From an uncultured Prevotellaceae bacterium (lineage in GTDB: Bacteria; Bacteroidota; Bacteroidia; Bacteroidales; Bacteroidaceae), in NCBI GenBank assembly GCA_900319225.1, contig ONNV01000008.1, positions 1 through 64,000 on the forward strand: a stretch of 64,000 nt of DNA, read 5' to 3'. Below, in pieces: positions 27,145 to 36,984 of this stretch. The notes beneath the pieces were generated by a model. The model worked only from the letters and a program-made list of their open reading frames with translations. It searched no databases and was not told the origin of the DNA. Position 1 is the first letter of the stretch. Each line of letters begins with the position of its first letter. The translations under genes and the position numbers were made by a program.

Positions 27145-27326
27145 TTTAGTCCTGCATCTTTAAGTATACTCTTCAAAGTTCCGGGTTTGACTTCTTCTGA
27201 TTTGTGATGACTTGTCTGGAAGTACTTTCCTGTTTTGGGACTATACCATGTGGGATGTCTCCCATTCTCATCACACAGTCTGCACCCAGCTTTCTTCAAT
27301 AAGCGCTCAAGTTCATTGTATTTCAT
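27141..27326 (-). CDS. hicA: HicA-family mRNA interferase toxin
   Basis: A 61-residue protein with the small dsRBD-like HicA fold: KYNELERLLKKAGCRL, then NGRHPTWYSPKTGKYFQTSHH, then VKPGTLKSILKDAGL. The conserved His (GRHPTW, about 24) is the expected catalytic residue. HicA cleaves mRNA when free of HicB. The -7 box lies just 2 bases upstream of the ATG, so the message is probably leaderless. Toxin precedes antitoxin, as usual for hicAB. Confidence 0.88.
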   Translation of the reverse strand: MKYNELERLLKKAGCRLCDENGRHPTWYSPKTGKYFQTSHHKSEEVKPGTLKSILKDAGLK

Positions 27327-27328
27327 CG

Positions 27329-27336
27329 CAAAGATA
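27329..27336 (-). promoter_or_regulatory. -7 box of hicAB (leaderless arrangement)
   Basis: TATCTTTG on the minus strand ends 2 bases upstream of the hicA ATG. With the usual 4-7 base distance to the start point, transcription would begin at or inside the first codons. Confidence 0.55.
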
Positions 27337-27473
27337 GTAAAATTAATATCAAATTAATGCATTCTTCAAGAAAAGTGTTTTCCGGCTTGTCGCAAACAAG
27401 ATCGTCAAACAAGGTTTTCAATGTGCTAATTTAATGATTGTTTATTTTCTGGCGACATCCTTTGAGATGAAGT

Positions 27474-27557
27474 GTCAAATAATTAGACGATTTTGGGCCT
27501 AAAAAGACGATTCGGGAAATAATAGTTGGAGTAAGCACGGTAAGGGCGGTACTTTTG
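27474..27557 (+). promoter_or_regulatory. Export-regulon promoter B: operator and -33/-7
   Basis: Operator GTCAAATAATTAGAC (27474-27488); ATTAGAC starts at 27482, 68 bp upstream of the -7 box TACTTTTG (27550-27557). TTGGAGTAAG begins 44 bp after the start of ATTAGAC and includes the -33 TTG; units C and D have near-identical bases at that position. A second AGACGAT lies 20 bp downstream of the first. No terminator is present, fitting the absence of an upstream plus-strand gene. The gap 27327-27582 holds nothing else that is supported. Confidence 0.75.
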
Positions 27558-27581
27558 AACTGTCAATTAAAACATAGAAAT

Positions 27582-29060
27582 ATGAGACAGCTAATCAAAA
27601 TATCGCTCTTCCTTGTTTTGCTGAACGTATCAGCCGCCGGCTATGCCGGTGGCGATACAGTTCGTCTTACGATGAGTGACGTAATCCGAATGGCACAGGA
27701 GTCATCACCCCTGGCGGTGCAGGCACGTAACACGTTTGAGTCAGCCTGGCTCAGCTACCGCAGTTACAAGGCCGAGATGCTTCCCACGCTCTCCCTTTCA
27801 TCATCTCCGTCACTCAATCACAGTACCAATTATGTTACGCTTCCTGATGGATCCGAACATTATGCGCAGAGCAACAGCATGCGCAACAATCTGTCACTTG
27901 ACCTGACGCAGAACGTATGGCTTACAGGAGGTACTATATCGCTGTCAGCCGGTCTGAGCCGTCTGGACCAACTGGGTGAAAACCACACCCATAGTTACTA
28001 TTCCCAGCCTTTGCAGTTAAGTTTCTCGCAAAGCCTTAACGGCTACAACTCTTTCAAGTGGAGCCGCAAGACGGAGCCCATTGAGTACCGTATGGCGCGT
28101 AAGCAGTATGCTGAGACAATGGAGCTGGTGGCATCACAGGCATCAATGGTGTTTTTCAGTCTGGTATCGGCACAGACAGATTTGGAGATTGCCCGACTCA
28201 ACTATGCCGCTACCGATACCCTGTACACTTACGGACTGGGACGTTATAACATCGGTACCATTACTGAGAATGAACTGCTCCAGCTGGAACTGAACAAGCT
28301 GAACCAGGAGACCAGCATCATATCGTCACAGATGTCATTTGATGATGCTGTTGACCAGTTGCGCAATTTCCTGAACCTGACATCGGACACACAGATTGAG
28401 GTAATTCCAACTGACAGCATACCTCATTTCAGCGTACCGTTGCAGAAGGCTATGGAACTGGCCCGTCAGAACAGCCCAGACATAGAGAGCATGGAGCTAA
28501 ACCGTCTTAACAGCGAGAGCAATCTGGCTTATTACAAGTCACAGGCCGGTTTCAAGGCATCAATCTATCTGAGTCTGGGATTGGCACAGACTGCCGATGA
28601 TCTGCCCGAGAGTTTCCGCAACCTTAATGATGAGCAGTCTGTCAGGGTGTCAATAAGCATACCCATACTGGATTGGGGACGTGCACGCGGACGTGTCAAG
28701 ATTGCCCAGAACAATCTGGAACTGACAAAAATGCGCATAGAGCAGAATGAGGTGAATTTTGAGAAGACCGTGACCAGGACCGTGAACCAGTTCAACCTGC
28801 AGGAACGCCAGGTGGAGATTGCCCAACGTACCATGCAGACTGCACAGCATCGTTATGAGGTGGCACGTCACCTCTATGTGAGCGGGAACTCTACAATTCT
28901 GGATCTCAACACCGCAATCACATCAAAGGATTCAGCTTACAGAGGTTACGTATCAGCCCTGAGCCGTTACTGGCAGCTCTACTATACCATACGTAGCCTT
29001 ACTGCATATGATTTTATGAATAATGAACATATAGAACAACAGATTGAATATGGATATTAA
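27582..29060 (+). CDS. TolC-family outer-membrane efflux protein
   Basis: A 492-residue protein with a signal peptide (MRQLIKISLFLVLLNVSAAGYA). Two repeats of long helices and beta segments are typical of TolC-type channels, e.g. LTMSDVIRMAQESSPLAVQARN near the mature N terminus and QKAMELARQNSPDIESMELN halfway. The start at ATG 27582 is set by the -7 box ending at 27557. The adaptor gene overlaps its end by 11 bp and an FtsX permease follows, giving outer-membrane channel, adaptor and permease in one operon under operator B. Confidence 0.88.
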   Translation: MRQLIKISLFLVLLNVSAAGYAGGDTVRLTMSDVIRMAQESSPLAVQARNTFESAWLSYRSYKAEMLPTLSLSSSPSLNHSTNYVTLPDGSEHYAQSNSMRNNLSLDLTQNVWLTGGTISLSAGLSRLDQLGENHTHSYYSQPLQLSFSQSLNGYNSFKWSRKTEPIEYRMARKQYAETMELVASQASMVFFSLVSAQTDLEIARLNYAATDTLYTYGLGRYNIGTITENELLQLELNKLNQETSIISSQMSFDDAVDQLRNFLNLTSDTQIEVIPTDSIPHFSVPLQKAMELARQNSPDIESMELNRLNSESNLAYYKSQAGFKASIYLSLGLAQTADDLPESFRNLNDEQSVRVSISIPILDWGRARGRVKIAQNNLELTKMRIEQNEVNFEKTVTRTVNQFNLQERQVEIAQRTMQTAQHRYEVARHLYVSGNSTILDLNTAITSKDSAYRGYVSALSRYWQLYYTIRSLTAYDFMNNEHIEQQIEYGY

Positions 29061-30300
29061 ACTGCCCCCCAAGAAATGGTATGTAAAATACCGCATACAT
29101 ATAGTAGCCGGAATGCTTGGTATAGCCCTCTTAGTAATGCTTATCAGGGTATCCACCGGTCCCAGAGTAATGAGGATAAACTCTGACAGCGTACAGACTG
29201 CAACCGTTACAAGCGGTGAGTTCTCAGAGTATGTGAATGCCGATGGCACGTTGCAACCCATCCAGACCATTAAGGTCTACACCCGTGAAGGCGGATACGT
29301 AGAGAAGGTCCTGGTACAGGACGGTGCCGTGGTGCACAAAGGTGACACCCTTATGATACTGAGTGACCCGGAACTGATGCGCACCATAGAGGCTGAGCGT
29401 GAGAAATGGCGCAAGCAGAACCGCACCTACCGCACCAGCATGATCGAGATGGACCAGCGCCGCCTGTCACTGGCACAGAATATACTGCAGACAAAATATG
29501 AACTCAAAAGGCTTGAAAAAGAGCATAACCTTGTAATTGAGGAGTTCAAGATGGGAATTAAAAGCAAGGCCCAGCTTGATGTGGCCGATGAGGAGTACAA
29601 CTACAAGATGGAGACCGTACGCCTGCAGCTGGAGAGCCGCCGTCAGGACTCAGTGCTCAACGCAATACGCCAGGAGGCACTGCAGGATGAGCTTGAAGAG
29701 GGACGCCGCCAGCTCCTCAATACAGAGGCACGCCTGAATGACCTTGTGGTTACTGCACCCGCCGACGGCCAGCTGAGCGGACTGTCACTTGAGCCCAGCC
29801 AGCGCATCAGCTCAGGTACCTCAATAGCTGATATTAAGCGAATGGATCAGTTCCGTATGCACCTGAGCATAAATGAGTTCTATATTGACAAGATAGCTGT
29901 GGGCCAGCCCGCTACCATCACTTATGAGAAAAAGAGTTATCCGATGGTCATCAGCAATACGGTTCCTGAAATCAAGGGTGGATCATTTGATGTCTATCTG
30001 GTATTTACGGATTCCATGCCCGATAACGCCCGTATAGGTAAGACCTATCAGGCCCGCATTGAGATGGGTGGCCAGGTGCAGTCTGTCATTGTACCCAAGG
30101 GTAACTTCTATAACTTTACCCATGGAGCCTGGGTATTCCGTCTGAATGAGTCACATACACATGCAGTACGTGTACCGGTAAGCATAGGCCGTCAGAACCC
30201 GCGTCACTTTGAGATACTTGAAGGCCTCAATCCTGGCGATGAGATCATAATTACCGGCTACGACCGCATAGCCGATGCCGATGAAGTTGTGCTTAACTGA
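29050..30300 (+). CDS. Periplasmic adaptor (membrane fusion) subunit, HlyD/MacA type
   Basis: A 416-residue protein. One N-terminal transmembrane segment (about 18-38), then a lipoyl half (GGYVEKVLVQDGAVVHKGDTLMIL), a coiled-coil hairpin (about 110-220), the second lipoyl half (VVTAPADGQLSGLSLEPSQRISSG) and a beta-barrel region. It should link the inner-membrane permease to the outer-membrane protein encoded just upstream. The ATG at 29050 is preferred over the TTG at 29044. Confidence 0.88.
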   Translation: MDIKLPPKKWYVKYRIHIVAGMLGIALLVMLIRVSTGPRVMRINSDSVQTATVTSGEFSEYVNADGTLQPIQTIKVYTREGGYVEKVLVQDGAVVHKGDTLMILSDPELMRTIEAEREKWRKQNRTYRTSMIEMDQRRLSLAQNILQTKYELKRLEKEHNLVIEEFKMGIKSKAQLDVADEEYNYKMETVRLQLESRRQDSVLNAIRQEALQDELEEGRRQLLNTEARLNDLVVTAPADGQLSGLSLEPSQRISSGTSIADIKRMDQFRMHLSINEFYIDKIAVGQPATITYEKKSYPMVISNTVPEIKGGSFDVYLVFTDSMPDNARIGKTYQARIEMGGQVQSVIVPKGNFYNFTHGAWVFRLNESHTHAVRVPVSIGRQNPRHFEILEGLNPGDEIIITGYDRIADADEVVLN

Positions 30301-30319
30301 AATAATAGTATTTTTGAAT

Positions 30320-32800
30320 ATGTTTTTACACTATCTCAAGTCCTCTTTCCGATATATGCGCAGGTTTGCGCTGCAGAACATCATCAGTATGGCGGGCCTT
30401 GCCGCCGGTTTCATGGTGTATGCGTTTTCATCTCTCTGGACAGGTTATGCCAACTCATATGACAGCTACCACAAGGATGCGGACCGCATTTACACCTTTG
30501 CATATAATGAAGATGGCCGTAGTGTTATAGGCAATGAGCGGACCCGCCGCAACGGAGATATTTTCTATCATCTGTTCCTTGAGTACAGACAGAGAAACAT
30601 GCTTGACTCACTTGGTATAGAATCTTTCATATACTATGATGTTGAGGGTGGTGGTGATATTTATAATGATGGCCCGACATGCTTGTGTATTGACTCTTCT
30701 TTCATAGAGTATTTCAATCCCATCCTTCTGGAAGGTGACTGGTCTTTCATGGATGACATGAGTAAAGTGGCTGTTTCAAGATCATACGCCGCGAAAGAGT
30801 ATGGAGATGAATCACCCATAGGTAAGACTCTTACAGTAAAGCGTTCCCCGTATGCAAGAGAACGGCAATACACAATCGGAGCCGTCATGGATGATTATGA
30901 GCATTCCTATATTAAGTTTGACATGCTCAGGAGATTGGACAGCAGTTCTCTTTACTCTTACAAATGGCTGATATTCAAACTTAAGGAAGGAGTAACGCCT
31001 AAGGATATGCTGGCCCGTTGTGAGAATCCCATCCAGGTTATGTTCAGCAATACTCTTGAGAACGCCATGGCAGGTAAAAAGATCATACCTCTTAAGGAGT
31101 TCTACAAGAACATTGTCGATGCCCGTGAGAGTTCATTCATAAAACTGGACGATCTGGGCATGCTGACAAAAGCAAGTCTGCTGATACTCATATGTGCCAT
31201 CGTAAACCATTTCACTTTCTTCCTGAACTATCTGCGTGGCCGCAGACGTGAGATGTCCCTGCGTAAAGTGTATGGCGCATCCAACGGCAATATCGCTGTA
31301 CAGCTGCTGTTTGAAAGCAGCATCCCGGTACTGATATCTCTTATTGTCAGTCTGATTCTTACAGTTACACTTAAAAAACCGTATATGCGGCTTGCCGATA
31401 TAGATATGACTGACTCGTTCTATCTAAAGGGTAGCATAGGCATAATGCTGGCGGTTCTTGTCGTCTCTGTGCTACTTAGTCTGGTTGAAATACTGGCAAT
31501 AAACAGCAGGACCATCCAGTCAAATATTCGTCATACCGATGACAGGGCTTTCCGTAGGATAAGCCTTGGCGTTCAGATTGCATCGGGAGTGGTTCTTATG
31601 TTTGCTCTGGCTGTCATGTATCATCAGTTCAGTTTCATGAGAAACAACGATTGGGGAACCAAGAGAAAGAATACTGCAATTGTTGTGTTCCCTCAGGATG
31701 ACAGATATACTGAAAATGGAAATCTCTTTTGGGGAGATCTCTATCTGGATGAACTGGAAAGTAAATACGGACTCAAGGATAGGATTTCGGCACTGCCCTT
31801 TATTGAAGGTGTCTATATGAATTTTGCAGACATGTCAATACGTCATTTTGGAGAATCAGCATTAGTTTCGGCTAATATGAATCTTGACGACATTCTCTTT
31901 CCGGATGTATATGGTTATATCTATCCCGAGCTTATTGACCGTCTCGGATTGACAGTCCTTGAAGGTGCCATCCCCATAGATGGAATCAGGGATGATGAGA
32001 TAGTCATTACTGAGAACCTCTTGAAGGCTCTGGGAGGAAACAGTCTGGAAGATATGCATGTACTGTACATATTACTGGATTATGACCCGGAAACAGGAGA
32101 AAGGACGAATGAGAGCATAATAATACCCTTCAATATCGTAGCGGTCATAAAGGACATCCATGTAGTCAACTATGATGATCTACCCACCCAGATCATACTG
32201 TGTAGCTATCGTAACAAATATCTTATTGATAAACACAGTTACGGTCCTGACCGCTCAGGCGGCTCTGTTTATGGAGAACTGTCTGTAATGTATAAGCCAG
32301 GTTCAAAAAAACAGTTTGAATCTGCAATCAAGGACATGATGGGCAGCCTGGGTATTGAATACAAGATCCAATATCCTAACGATGATTTCTTTAATCATCT
32401 GTCAAAGGACAGAAATCTCACCAGGATGCTTCTGATACTATGTCTGATCAGTATATTCATTGCATTGTTCGGAGTGTTCTCACAGATATCACTCTCATGT
32501 ATGGAGCGCAGGCGTGAGATTGCCATCCGCAAGACCCATGGTGCCAAGATTCGTGAGATAATATCCATATTTGCACACGAGTATGGTATCATATTCCTGA
32601 TTTCATCAAGTTTAGCCTTTATACTGGGATATATCGTAATTCACCGCTGGATCCAACAGTTCTATTATCAGGCCGGTATAAGCTGGTGGATATATCTGTC
32701 TGTATTCCTGTTTACAGCTCTGGTGATTGTGGGAACAGTTCTCAACCGTGTACTCAAGACCGCCCGTGAGAATCCGGCCGATGTAATCAAGAGTGAGTGA
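30320..32800 (+). CDS. FtsX/MacB-type ABC permease (type II)
   Basis: An 826-residue permease; the start at 30320 (MFLHYLKSSFRYMRR) matches the N termini of its relatives. It has a MacB periplasmic core opening with YDSYHKDADRIYTF and coupling-helix motifs SLRKVYGAS and AIRKTHGAK. Hydrophobic segments fall near residues 20-40, 287-310, 335-360, 375-400, 425-445, 700-720, 745-765 and 785-810. The C terminus is NPADVIKSE. It pairs by sequence with the permease at 34449 (shared HKDADRIYT, SCxExxREIAxRKxHGA and a similar last membrane region). It is third in the outer-membrane channel-adaptor-permease operon, and no ATPase gene is included. Confidence 0.88.
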   Translation: MFLHYLKSSFRYMRRFALQNIISMAGLAAGFMVYAFSSLWTGYANSYDSYHKDADRIYTFAYNEDGRSVIGNERTRRNGDIFYHLFLEYRQRNMLDSLGIESFIYYDVEGGGDIYNDGPTCLCIDSSFIEYFNPILLEGDWSFMDDMSKVAVSRSYAAKEYGDESPIGKTLTVKRSPYARERQYTIGAVMDDYEHSYIKFDMLRRLDSSSLYSYKWLIFKLKEGVTPKDMLARCENPIQVMFSNTLENAMAGKKIIPLKEFYKNIVDARESSFIKLDDLGMLTKASLLILICAIVNHFTFFLNYLRGRRREMSLRKVYGASNGNIAVQLLFESSIPVLISLIVSLILTVTLKKPYMRLADIDMTDSFYLKGSIGIMLAVLVVSVLLSLVEILAINSRTIQSNIRHTDDRAFRRISLGVQIASGVVLMFALAVMYHQFSFMRNNDWGTKRKNTAIVVFPQDDRYTENGNLFWGDLYLDELESKYGLKDRISALPFIEGVYMNFADMSIRHFGESALVSANMNLDDILFPDVYGYIYPELIDRLGLTVLEGAIPIDGIRDDEIVITENLLKALGGNSLEDMHVLYILLDYDPETGERTNESIIIPFNIVAVIKDIHVVNYDDLPTQIILCSYRNKYLIDKHSYGPDRSGGSVYGELSVMYKPGSKKQFESAIKDMMGSLGIEYKIQYPNDDFFNHLSKDRNLTRMLLILCLISIFIALFGVFSQISLSCMERRREIAIRKTHGAKIREIISIFAHEYGIIFLISSSLAFILGYIVIHRWIQQFYYQAGISWWIYLSVFLFTALVIVGTVLNRVLKTARENPADVIKSE

Positions 32801-32803
32801 CAC

Positions 32804-32840
32804 AAATGTCCCAAAGGGGACAGTCCCCTTTGGGACATTT
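32804..32840. repeat. 37-bp near-perfect inverted repeat (possible terminator)
   Basis: Bases 32804-32821 and 32823-32840 are perfect 18-bp complements with one base between. The core AAAGGGGAC is shared with the palindrome at 24133. It lies 3 bp after the permease stop and is followed by TTTTGA, so it could also terminate operon B, although the T run is short. Confidence 0.65.
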
Positions 32841-32867
32841 TGAAAAAAGAGCTAAATTCGCAGTATT

Positions 32868-33467
32868 ATGACGGATGCTAAGATTCTTGTGATTGATGAT
32901 AACACGGCTGTGTTGAGTACTCTCAAGATAGTCCTTAAGTGCGTGTTCAAGACTGTTGTGGCAGTGAGTGACCCTCAACTTATCCCGGCTCTGATAAGTG
33001 CGGGCGATGTAGATGCGGTGCTGCTGGATATGAACTTCGGGTCCGATAAGCTGGACGGACAGGATGGCCTGTTCTGGCTGGACCGTATAATGAACCGCAG
33101 CAAGCTTGATAACCCGCCTGCAGTTGTCATGATCACGGCATTCGGTGATGTAGGTCTGGCCGTTACGTCCCTTAAGAAAGGTGCGCTTGATTTCATTCAG
33201 AAGCCCTGGGACAACAATGACCTGATACGCAAACTGCAGGAGGCCATAGCCAAACGTGATGCACTCTATGCTGAGAAGCAGCGCAATCCTGCACCGCAAG
33301 AGGAATCCAAGGAGCAGGAGGCTCCCAGCTCACTTGATGAGATGGAGAAACTGACCATCCAACGGGTACTGGAGTCCAGCGGACGTAATCTCACCACAGC
33401 TGCCGAGAAACTTGGTATAACACGTCAGACATTGTATAACAAGATGAAACATCATGGCATCGTATAG
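32868..33467 (+). CDS. Response regulator: REC plus Fis-type HTH, no AAA+ domain
   Basis: A 199-residue protein. The receiver domain has acidic residues DD (10-11), phospho-acceptor Asp54 (VLLDMNFGS), a Thr in MITAFG and a Lys in QKPWD. After a Pro/Glu-rich linker (about 140-155) the C terminus is a Fis/NtrC-type helix-turn-helix (TIQRVLESSGRNLTTAAEKLGITRQTLYNKMK). The sigma-54-contacting AAA+ domain of NtrC proteins is absent, so it resembles RegA/ActR/PrrA regulators that act at ordinary promoters. Its gene overlaps the kinase gene. It is the best candidate to bind the four operators of the island. A weak -7 box (TAAATTCG) precedes it. Confidence 0.9.
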   Translation: MTDAKILVIDDNTAVLSTLKIVLKCVFKTVVAVSDPQLIPALISAGDVDAVLLDMNFGSDKLDGQDGLFWLDRIMNRSKLDNPPAVVMITAFGDVGLAVTSLKKGALDFIQKPWDNNDLIRKLQEAIAKRDALYAEKQRNPAPQEESKEQEAPSSLDEMEKLTIQRVLESSGRNLTTAAEKLGITRQTLYNKMKHHGIV

Positions 33468-34437
33468 CCGTCATTACACTCTGCATGTGACGGCATCAGT
33501 TGTCCTGACTATGGCTCTGCCGGCCATGGCTGTGTGGCTCGTTACAGCGGGCCATATTCCTTTTGCGGTACTGGCATCAATACTCGCGGTCATGGTCGTT
33601 GTACGGCTCATCAGACTGGTACGCTATCCCATATCGCAGACTGAGATGATGGCACGGGCCATAAAGAACAATGACCTGATGCTGCATATCCCTGAGACTG
33701 ATGACGTGCTTCTGCATCAGGCATCGGCCGATATGAACCGCATTCTGCTCTCTTACCGCCGCGACCAGAATGAGCTTGAGACCCGCAAGAACTACTACGA
33801 CCGCATACTGCGTGTTATGACCCATGAGTTGCGCAATACGGTCACTCCCATAGTATCGCTGACTGATTTCATGATTGAGAATCCCGATGCCCAGACAGAG
33901 GAGGACCGCAGGGAGGCCATTGGCATTATCAACAGCCAGGCACATAACGTGTGCAGTTTCCTGGAGTCATACCGTCAGCTCACCGTGCTGGCACAGCCAT
34001 CCATGACCGACATCCCGGTATCCCGCATATTCAGTAACCTGCAGACTCTGCTCAAGGCTGAGCCAGGAGCTGACCGCGTGCGTTTTGAGACCGCCGGTGA
34101 TGTCGTTATCCATGCTGACTCCAGTCTTATCCCTCTGGCTCTCATAAACATCATTCGTAACGCCATACAGGCGACTGATGAGGTTGAGGACGGTCAGATA
34201 ACCGTATTGGCATCGGCCCCCGGCGGCAAGCCCTGCATAACTGTCACCAATAACGGACCTGAAATCCCGGAGAGCCAGATAGAGCAGATATTCATGCCGT
34301 TCTATTCTACTAAGAAGAGGGGTAGCGGCAGCGGTATAGGACTAGCCCTTTCACGTCAGATAATGCAGCTTCACGAGGGTACTCTTTCCTGCTCGTCACA
34401 CTATCCCTTTACCACTTTCACTTTCCAGTTCAGTTAA
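33454..34437 (+). CDS. Sensor histidine kinase
   Basis: A 327-residue membrane kinase. Two hydrophobic segments (about 10-50) form a short membrane anchor with almost no periplasmic loop, so the signal may be sensed in the membrane or cytoplasm. The H-box is RVMTHELRNTVTPI (His about 124), the N-box IIRNAIQATDEV and the G-box GSGSGIGLALSRQIM. It overlaps the regulator gene by 14 bp and is certainly its partner. The stop lies 11 bp from that of the convergent permease. Confidence 0.92.
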   Translation: MASYSRHYTLHVTASVVLTMALPAMAVWLVTAGHIPFAVLASILAVMVVVRLIRLVRYPISQTEMMARAIKNNDLMLHIPETDDVLLHQASADMNRILLSYRRDQNELETRKNYYDRILRVMTHELRNTVTPIVSLTDFMIENPDAQTEEDRREAIGIINSQAHNVCSFLESYRQLTVLAQPSMTDIPVSRIFSNLQTLLKAEPGADRVRFETAGDVVIHADSSLIPLALINIIRNAIQATDEVEDGQITVLASAPGGKPCITVTNNGPEIPESQIEQIFMPFYSTKKRGSGSGIGLALSRQIMQLHEGTLSCSSHYPFTTFTFQFS

Positions 34438-34448
34438 AGGGACAACTA

Positions 34449-36962
34449 CTATTCGCTCTTGATCACATCGGCCGGATTCTCGCGGGCGGTGCTGAGTACG
34501 CGGTGGCCTACGGTCAGGCAGATTACTAGTGCCATGACCGCAAAGATTGAGGCAAAAATCCACCAGCTGACGGTGGCCTGCAGCCGGAACTGTTTCATCC
34601 ACTCCCTGACTACGGGATAACCTACCATAAAGCCAAATGCCGATGATACGATGAACAGGATGCCGTAGTCACGTGCAAATATGGAGAGTATGTCACTGAC
34701 CCTTGCGCCGTGTACCTTGCGTACGGCAATCTCGCGTTTTTTCTCCTGGCATGAGAGTGCCACTATGGAGTAGATTCCGGCAAGCGATATGATAAGGCAG
34801 ATTAAGCCCAGGGCCTCAATCAATGAGGTGAGGTGACGGTCGTTTTTGAGTGTCTCATAGAAACTGTCCTCAGTAAACTTGAGTTCATATTCCAATCCCG
34901 TCCCGTTCATTATTTCAGTAACCCTTCCGGCCAACTCTTTCCTTGAGCCGGGTTTATATGTAAGAGTAACCAGGGCATCGGCCCATCCTAATGAGTGTCC
35001 TATGATTTTGGTGTTTCCGGGTGCACAAAGTATATAGCTTTCAGGATCCATATTGAACTCTACCAGGTACAGATCACTAATCACAGCTATTACCTGATAA
35101 GTGTATGACACATCCATTTCTTCTCCTCCCAATAGCTTTGCCTGACCATCAACCCAAACCCAATTGTATGGCTTACGATAATGTCTTCGGATGGTTATCA
35201 CTGGTTCATCGGCTATATCTCCGAGCCCTAGTTCACGCTGCAGATTCCTGGTGATTACAATTTCATCATCCCTGAGAGGCCTGTTGGGGATTGCTCCGTC
35301 CAGGACATTCAGAGACAGATATTTCATCAAGGTGGTATCTATGATATCCAGATAATTTGTCCTGATATTATCATTACCGTTTATCCATATTCCATCTTGC
35401 TTGAATACTTCATGGACAGTTCTGTATATGTTATCTATATCACCTATACCAGTGTAAACGTCATTTACGCACGGAATACCCTTTAGCTTTGATGTCAGGC
35501 CATTTAACCCGTCAATCCGGTCCATATATTCAGTACCACTCTCTCCTCTCGGCGGCATAAAATCCTCATCATCCATATAAGAGTAACCGCCAAAACCCGA
35601 AAAGAAATCATGATCCGGATTGAATATAGTCAGCGCAGCCGTATCATTCACCCTTATTCCCCAATTGTTGTTCCTTAGAAAACGGAACTGATGCAGAAAT
35701 GAGAAAACCACAAATGCAAACAGCACGCTTACGAATATCTGGATACCTATGCTTATGTTGCGGAATGTCTTGCCGGTCTTTCTTACCAGCGTGCTCTGCA
35801 TTGTGCGGCGTCTAACCATACCCACCGATATGATGCAGACCACCATGGATACAGCAAAGGCAAGTGCTATCACAGCCAAGCTTCCCCACATAACATATCC
35901 GCCGGTCATTCCTATATCCGCCATCCGTCTGAAGGGTTCCTTAAGGAACAGGACCATTATGAATCCAAGAATTGAGGCCATACCCAGTATGATGCCGGAC
36001 TCGACAGTCATCATACCCAAGACCGACCTTGTGGTAGCTCCGTGAACAATCCTGAGAACCATCTCATGCTCCCTGTTCCTTACCCTGTTCAGGTTAAAGA
36101 GCAGGAAATTCACCAATGCGCACAGCGTGAGCAGAAGGCTGGCCCATGCAAACAATCCGGCATGCTCATATCCAATGTACATGACAACTGAAAAATCATG
36201 TTTATGCACATCACTGATAGGTAGCAATTCAAATATTATATCATCAACCCATCTGTTTTTCCTGTTCAGGACATTGGAAATCGAATCAGAGAGCATATCC
36301 GTATCCATTCCGCCATGTATCTTAAAGAATACGTTAGGACATCTTTCCAGCTCATCATAAATAATAGGCAAACCATTCATCTCACCACCTATGACTCCTG
36401 ATGAGATCATAGGAAAGAGATGCATGGTCAGTATGTCAAAACTAAGATGTGATGGTCCACGGAAAGGAGATATGACGGCACAAACGGTCTTCCCGAACAG
36501 CTCTTGTCCTATAGGGTCCATGCCGGGGAACCTCTTTTGGGCATATGATTGTGATATGGCCACATAATTGGTGTCACGCATAAAGCTCCGGTTGCCGCTG
36601 GCCAGACTGAATTCAAAGTATTCAAAGAAAGTGCTGTCTGCTATCAGTTCCGTCACCTTGCCATGATGGCGGTAGTTCCATTTGGTATATGACTCCACCT
36701 CATTGAATTCAAGCAACGGGTTCAACATCTCGGGCGTGAACTGAGGAATATAAGGTACAGGACTATAGGGAGACTCCTCCAGTAACGTATAAATCCGGTC
36801 AGCATCCTTATGGAACGTGTCAAAGGACTCCTCAAAATGGATCCAAAGTGCAGAGAAACTGAGGCAGACAAGGCCCGCGGCAAGCCCCAATACGCTGACC
36901 GTATTCTGGAGGGCATATTTGCGTATATTGCGCAGCGCGACGGTTATATAATGGCGGAACAT
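34449..36962 (-). CDS. FtsX/MacB-type ABC permease (type II)
   Basis: An 837-residue permease, last gene of the minus-strand operon ATPase-permease-permease. The MacB core begins ESFDTFHKDADRIYTL; coupling motifs are VLRIVHGAT and AVRKVHGAR; eight hydrophobic segments are laid out as in the permease at 30320, and the C terminus is NPADVIKSE. It is close to the 30320 protein along its length (same RxFRxISxGxQI region before the second half). It may form a heterodimer with the type I permease encoded just upstream. Confidence 0.88.
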   Translation of the reverse strand: MFRHYITVALRNIRKYALQNTVSVLGLAAGLVCLSFSALWIHFEESFDTFHKDADRIYTLLEESPYSPVPYIPQFTPEMLNPLLEFNEVESYTKWNYRHHGKVTELIADSTFFEYFEFSLASGNRSFMRDTNYVAISQSYAQKRFPGMDPIGQELFGKTVCAVISPFRGPSHLSFDILTMHLFPMISSGVIGGEMNGLPIIYDELERCPNVFFKIHGGMDTDMLSDSISNVLNRKNRWVDDIIFELLPISDVHKHDFSVVMYIGYEHAGLFAWASLLLTLCALVNFLLFNLNRVRNREHEMVLRIVHGATTRSVLGMMTVESGIILGMASILGFIMVLFLKEPFRRMADIGMTGGYVMWGSLAVIALAFAVSMVVCIISVGMVRRRTMQSTLVRKTGKTFRNISIGIQIFVSVLFAFVVFSFLHQFRFLRNNNWGIRVNDTAALTIFNPDHDFFSGFGGYSYMDDEDFMPPRGESGTEYMDRIDGLNGLTSKLKGIPCVNDVYTGIGDIDNIYRTVHEVFKQDGIWINGNDNIRTNYLDIIDTTLMKYLSLNVLDGAIPNRPLRDDEIVITRNLQRELGLGDIADEPVITIRRHYRKPYNWVWVDGQAKLLGGEEMDVSYTYQVIAVISDLYLVEFNMDPESYILCAPGNTKIIGHSLGWADALVTLTYKPGSRKELAGRVTEIMNGTGLEYELKFTEDSFYETLKNDRHLTSLIEALGLICLIISLAGIYSIVALSCQEKKREIAVRKVHGARVSDILSIFARDYGILFIVSSAFGFMVGYPVVREWMKQFRLQATVSWWIFASIFAVMALVICLTVGHRVLSTARENPADVIKSE

Positions 36963-36984
36963 TACAAGGACTATTGATTTATGT

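Noticed and set aside
27474-27557. Sigma-54 (-24/-12) promoter at the export units
   Set aside because: No shared GG-N10-GC spacing among the four units, while all four have TAnnTTTG; the regulator also lacks an AAA+ domain.
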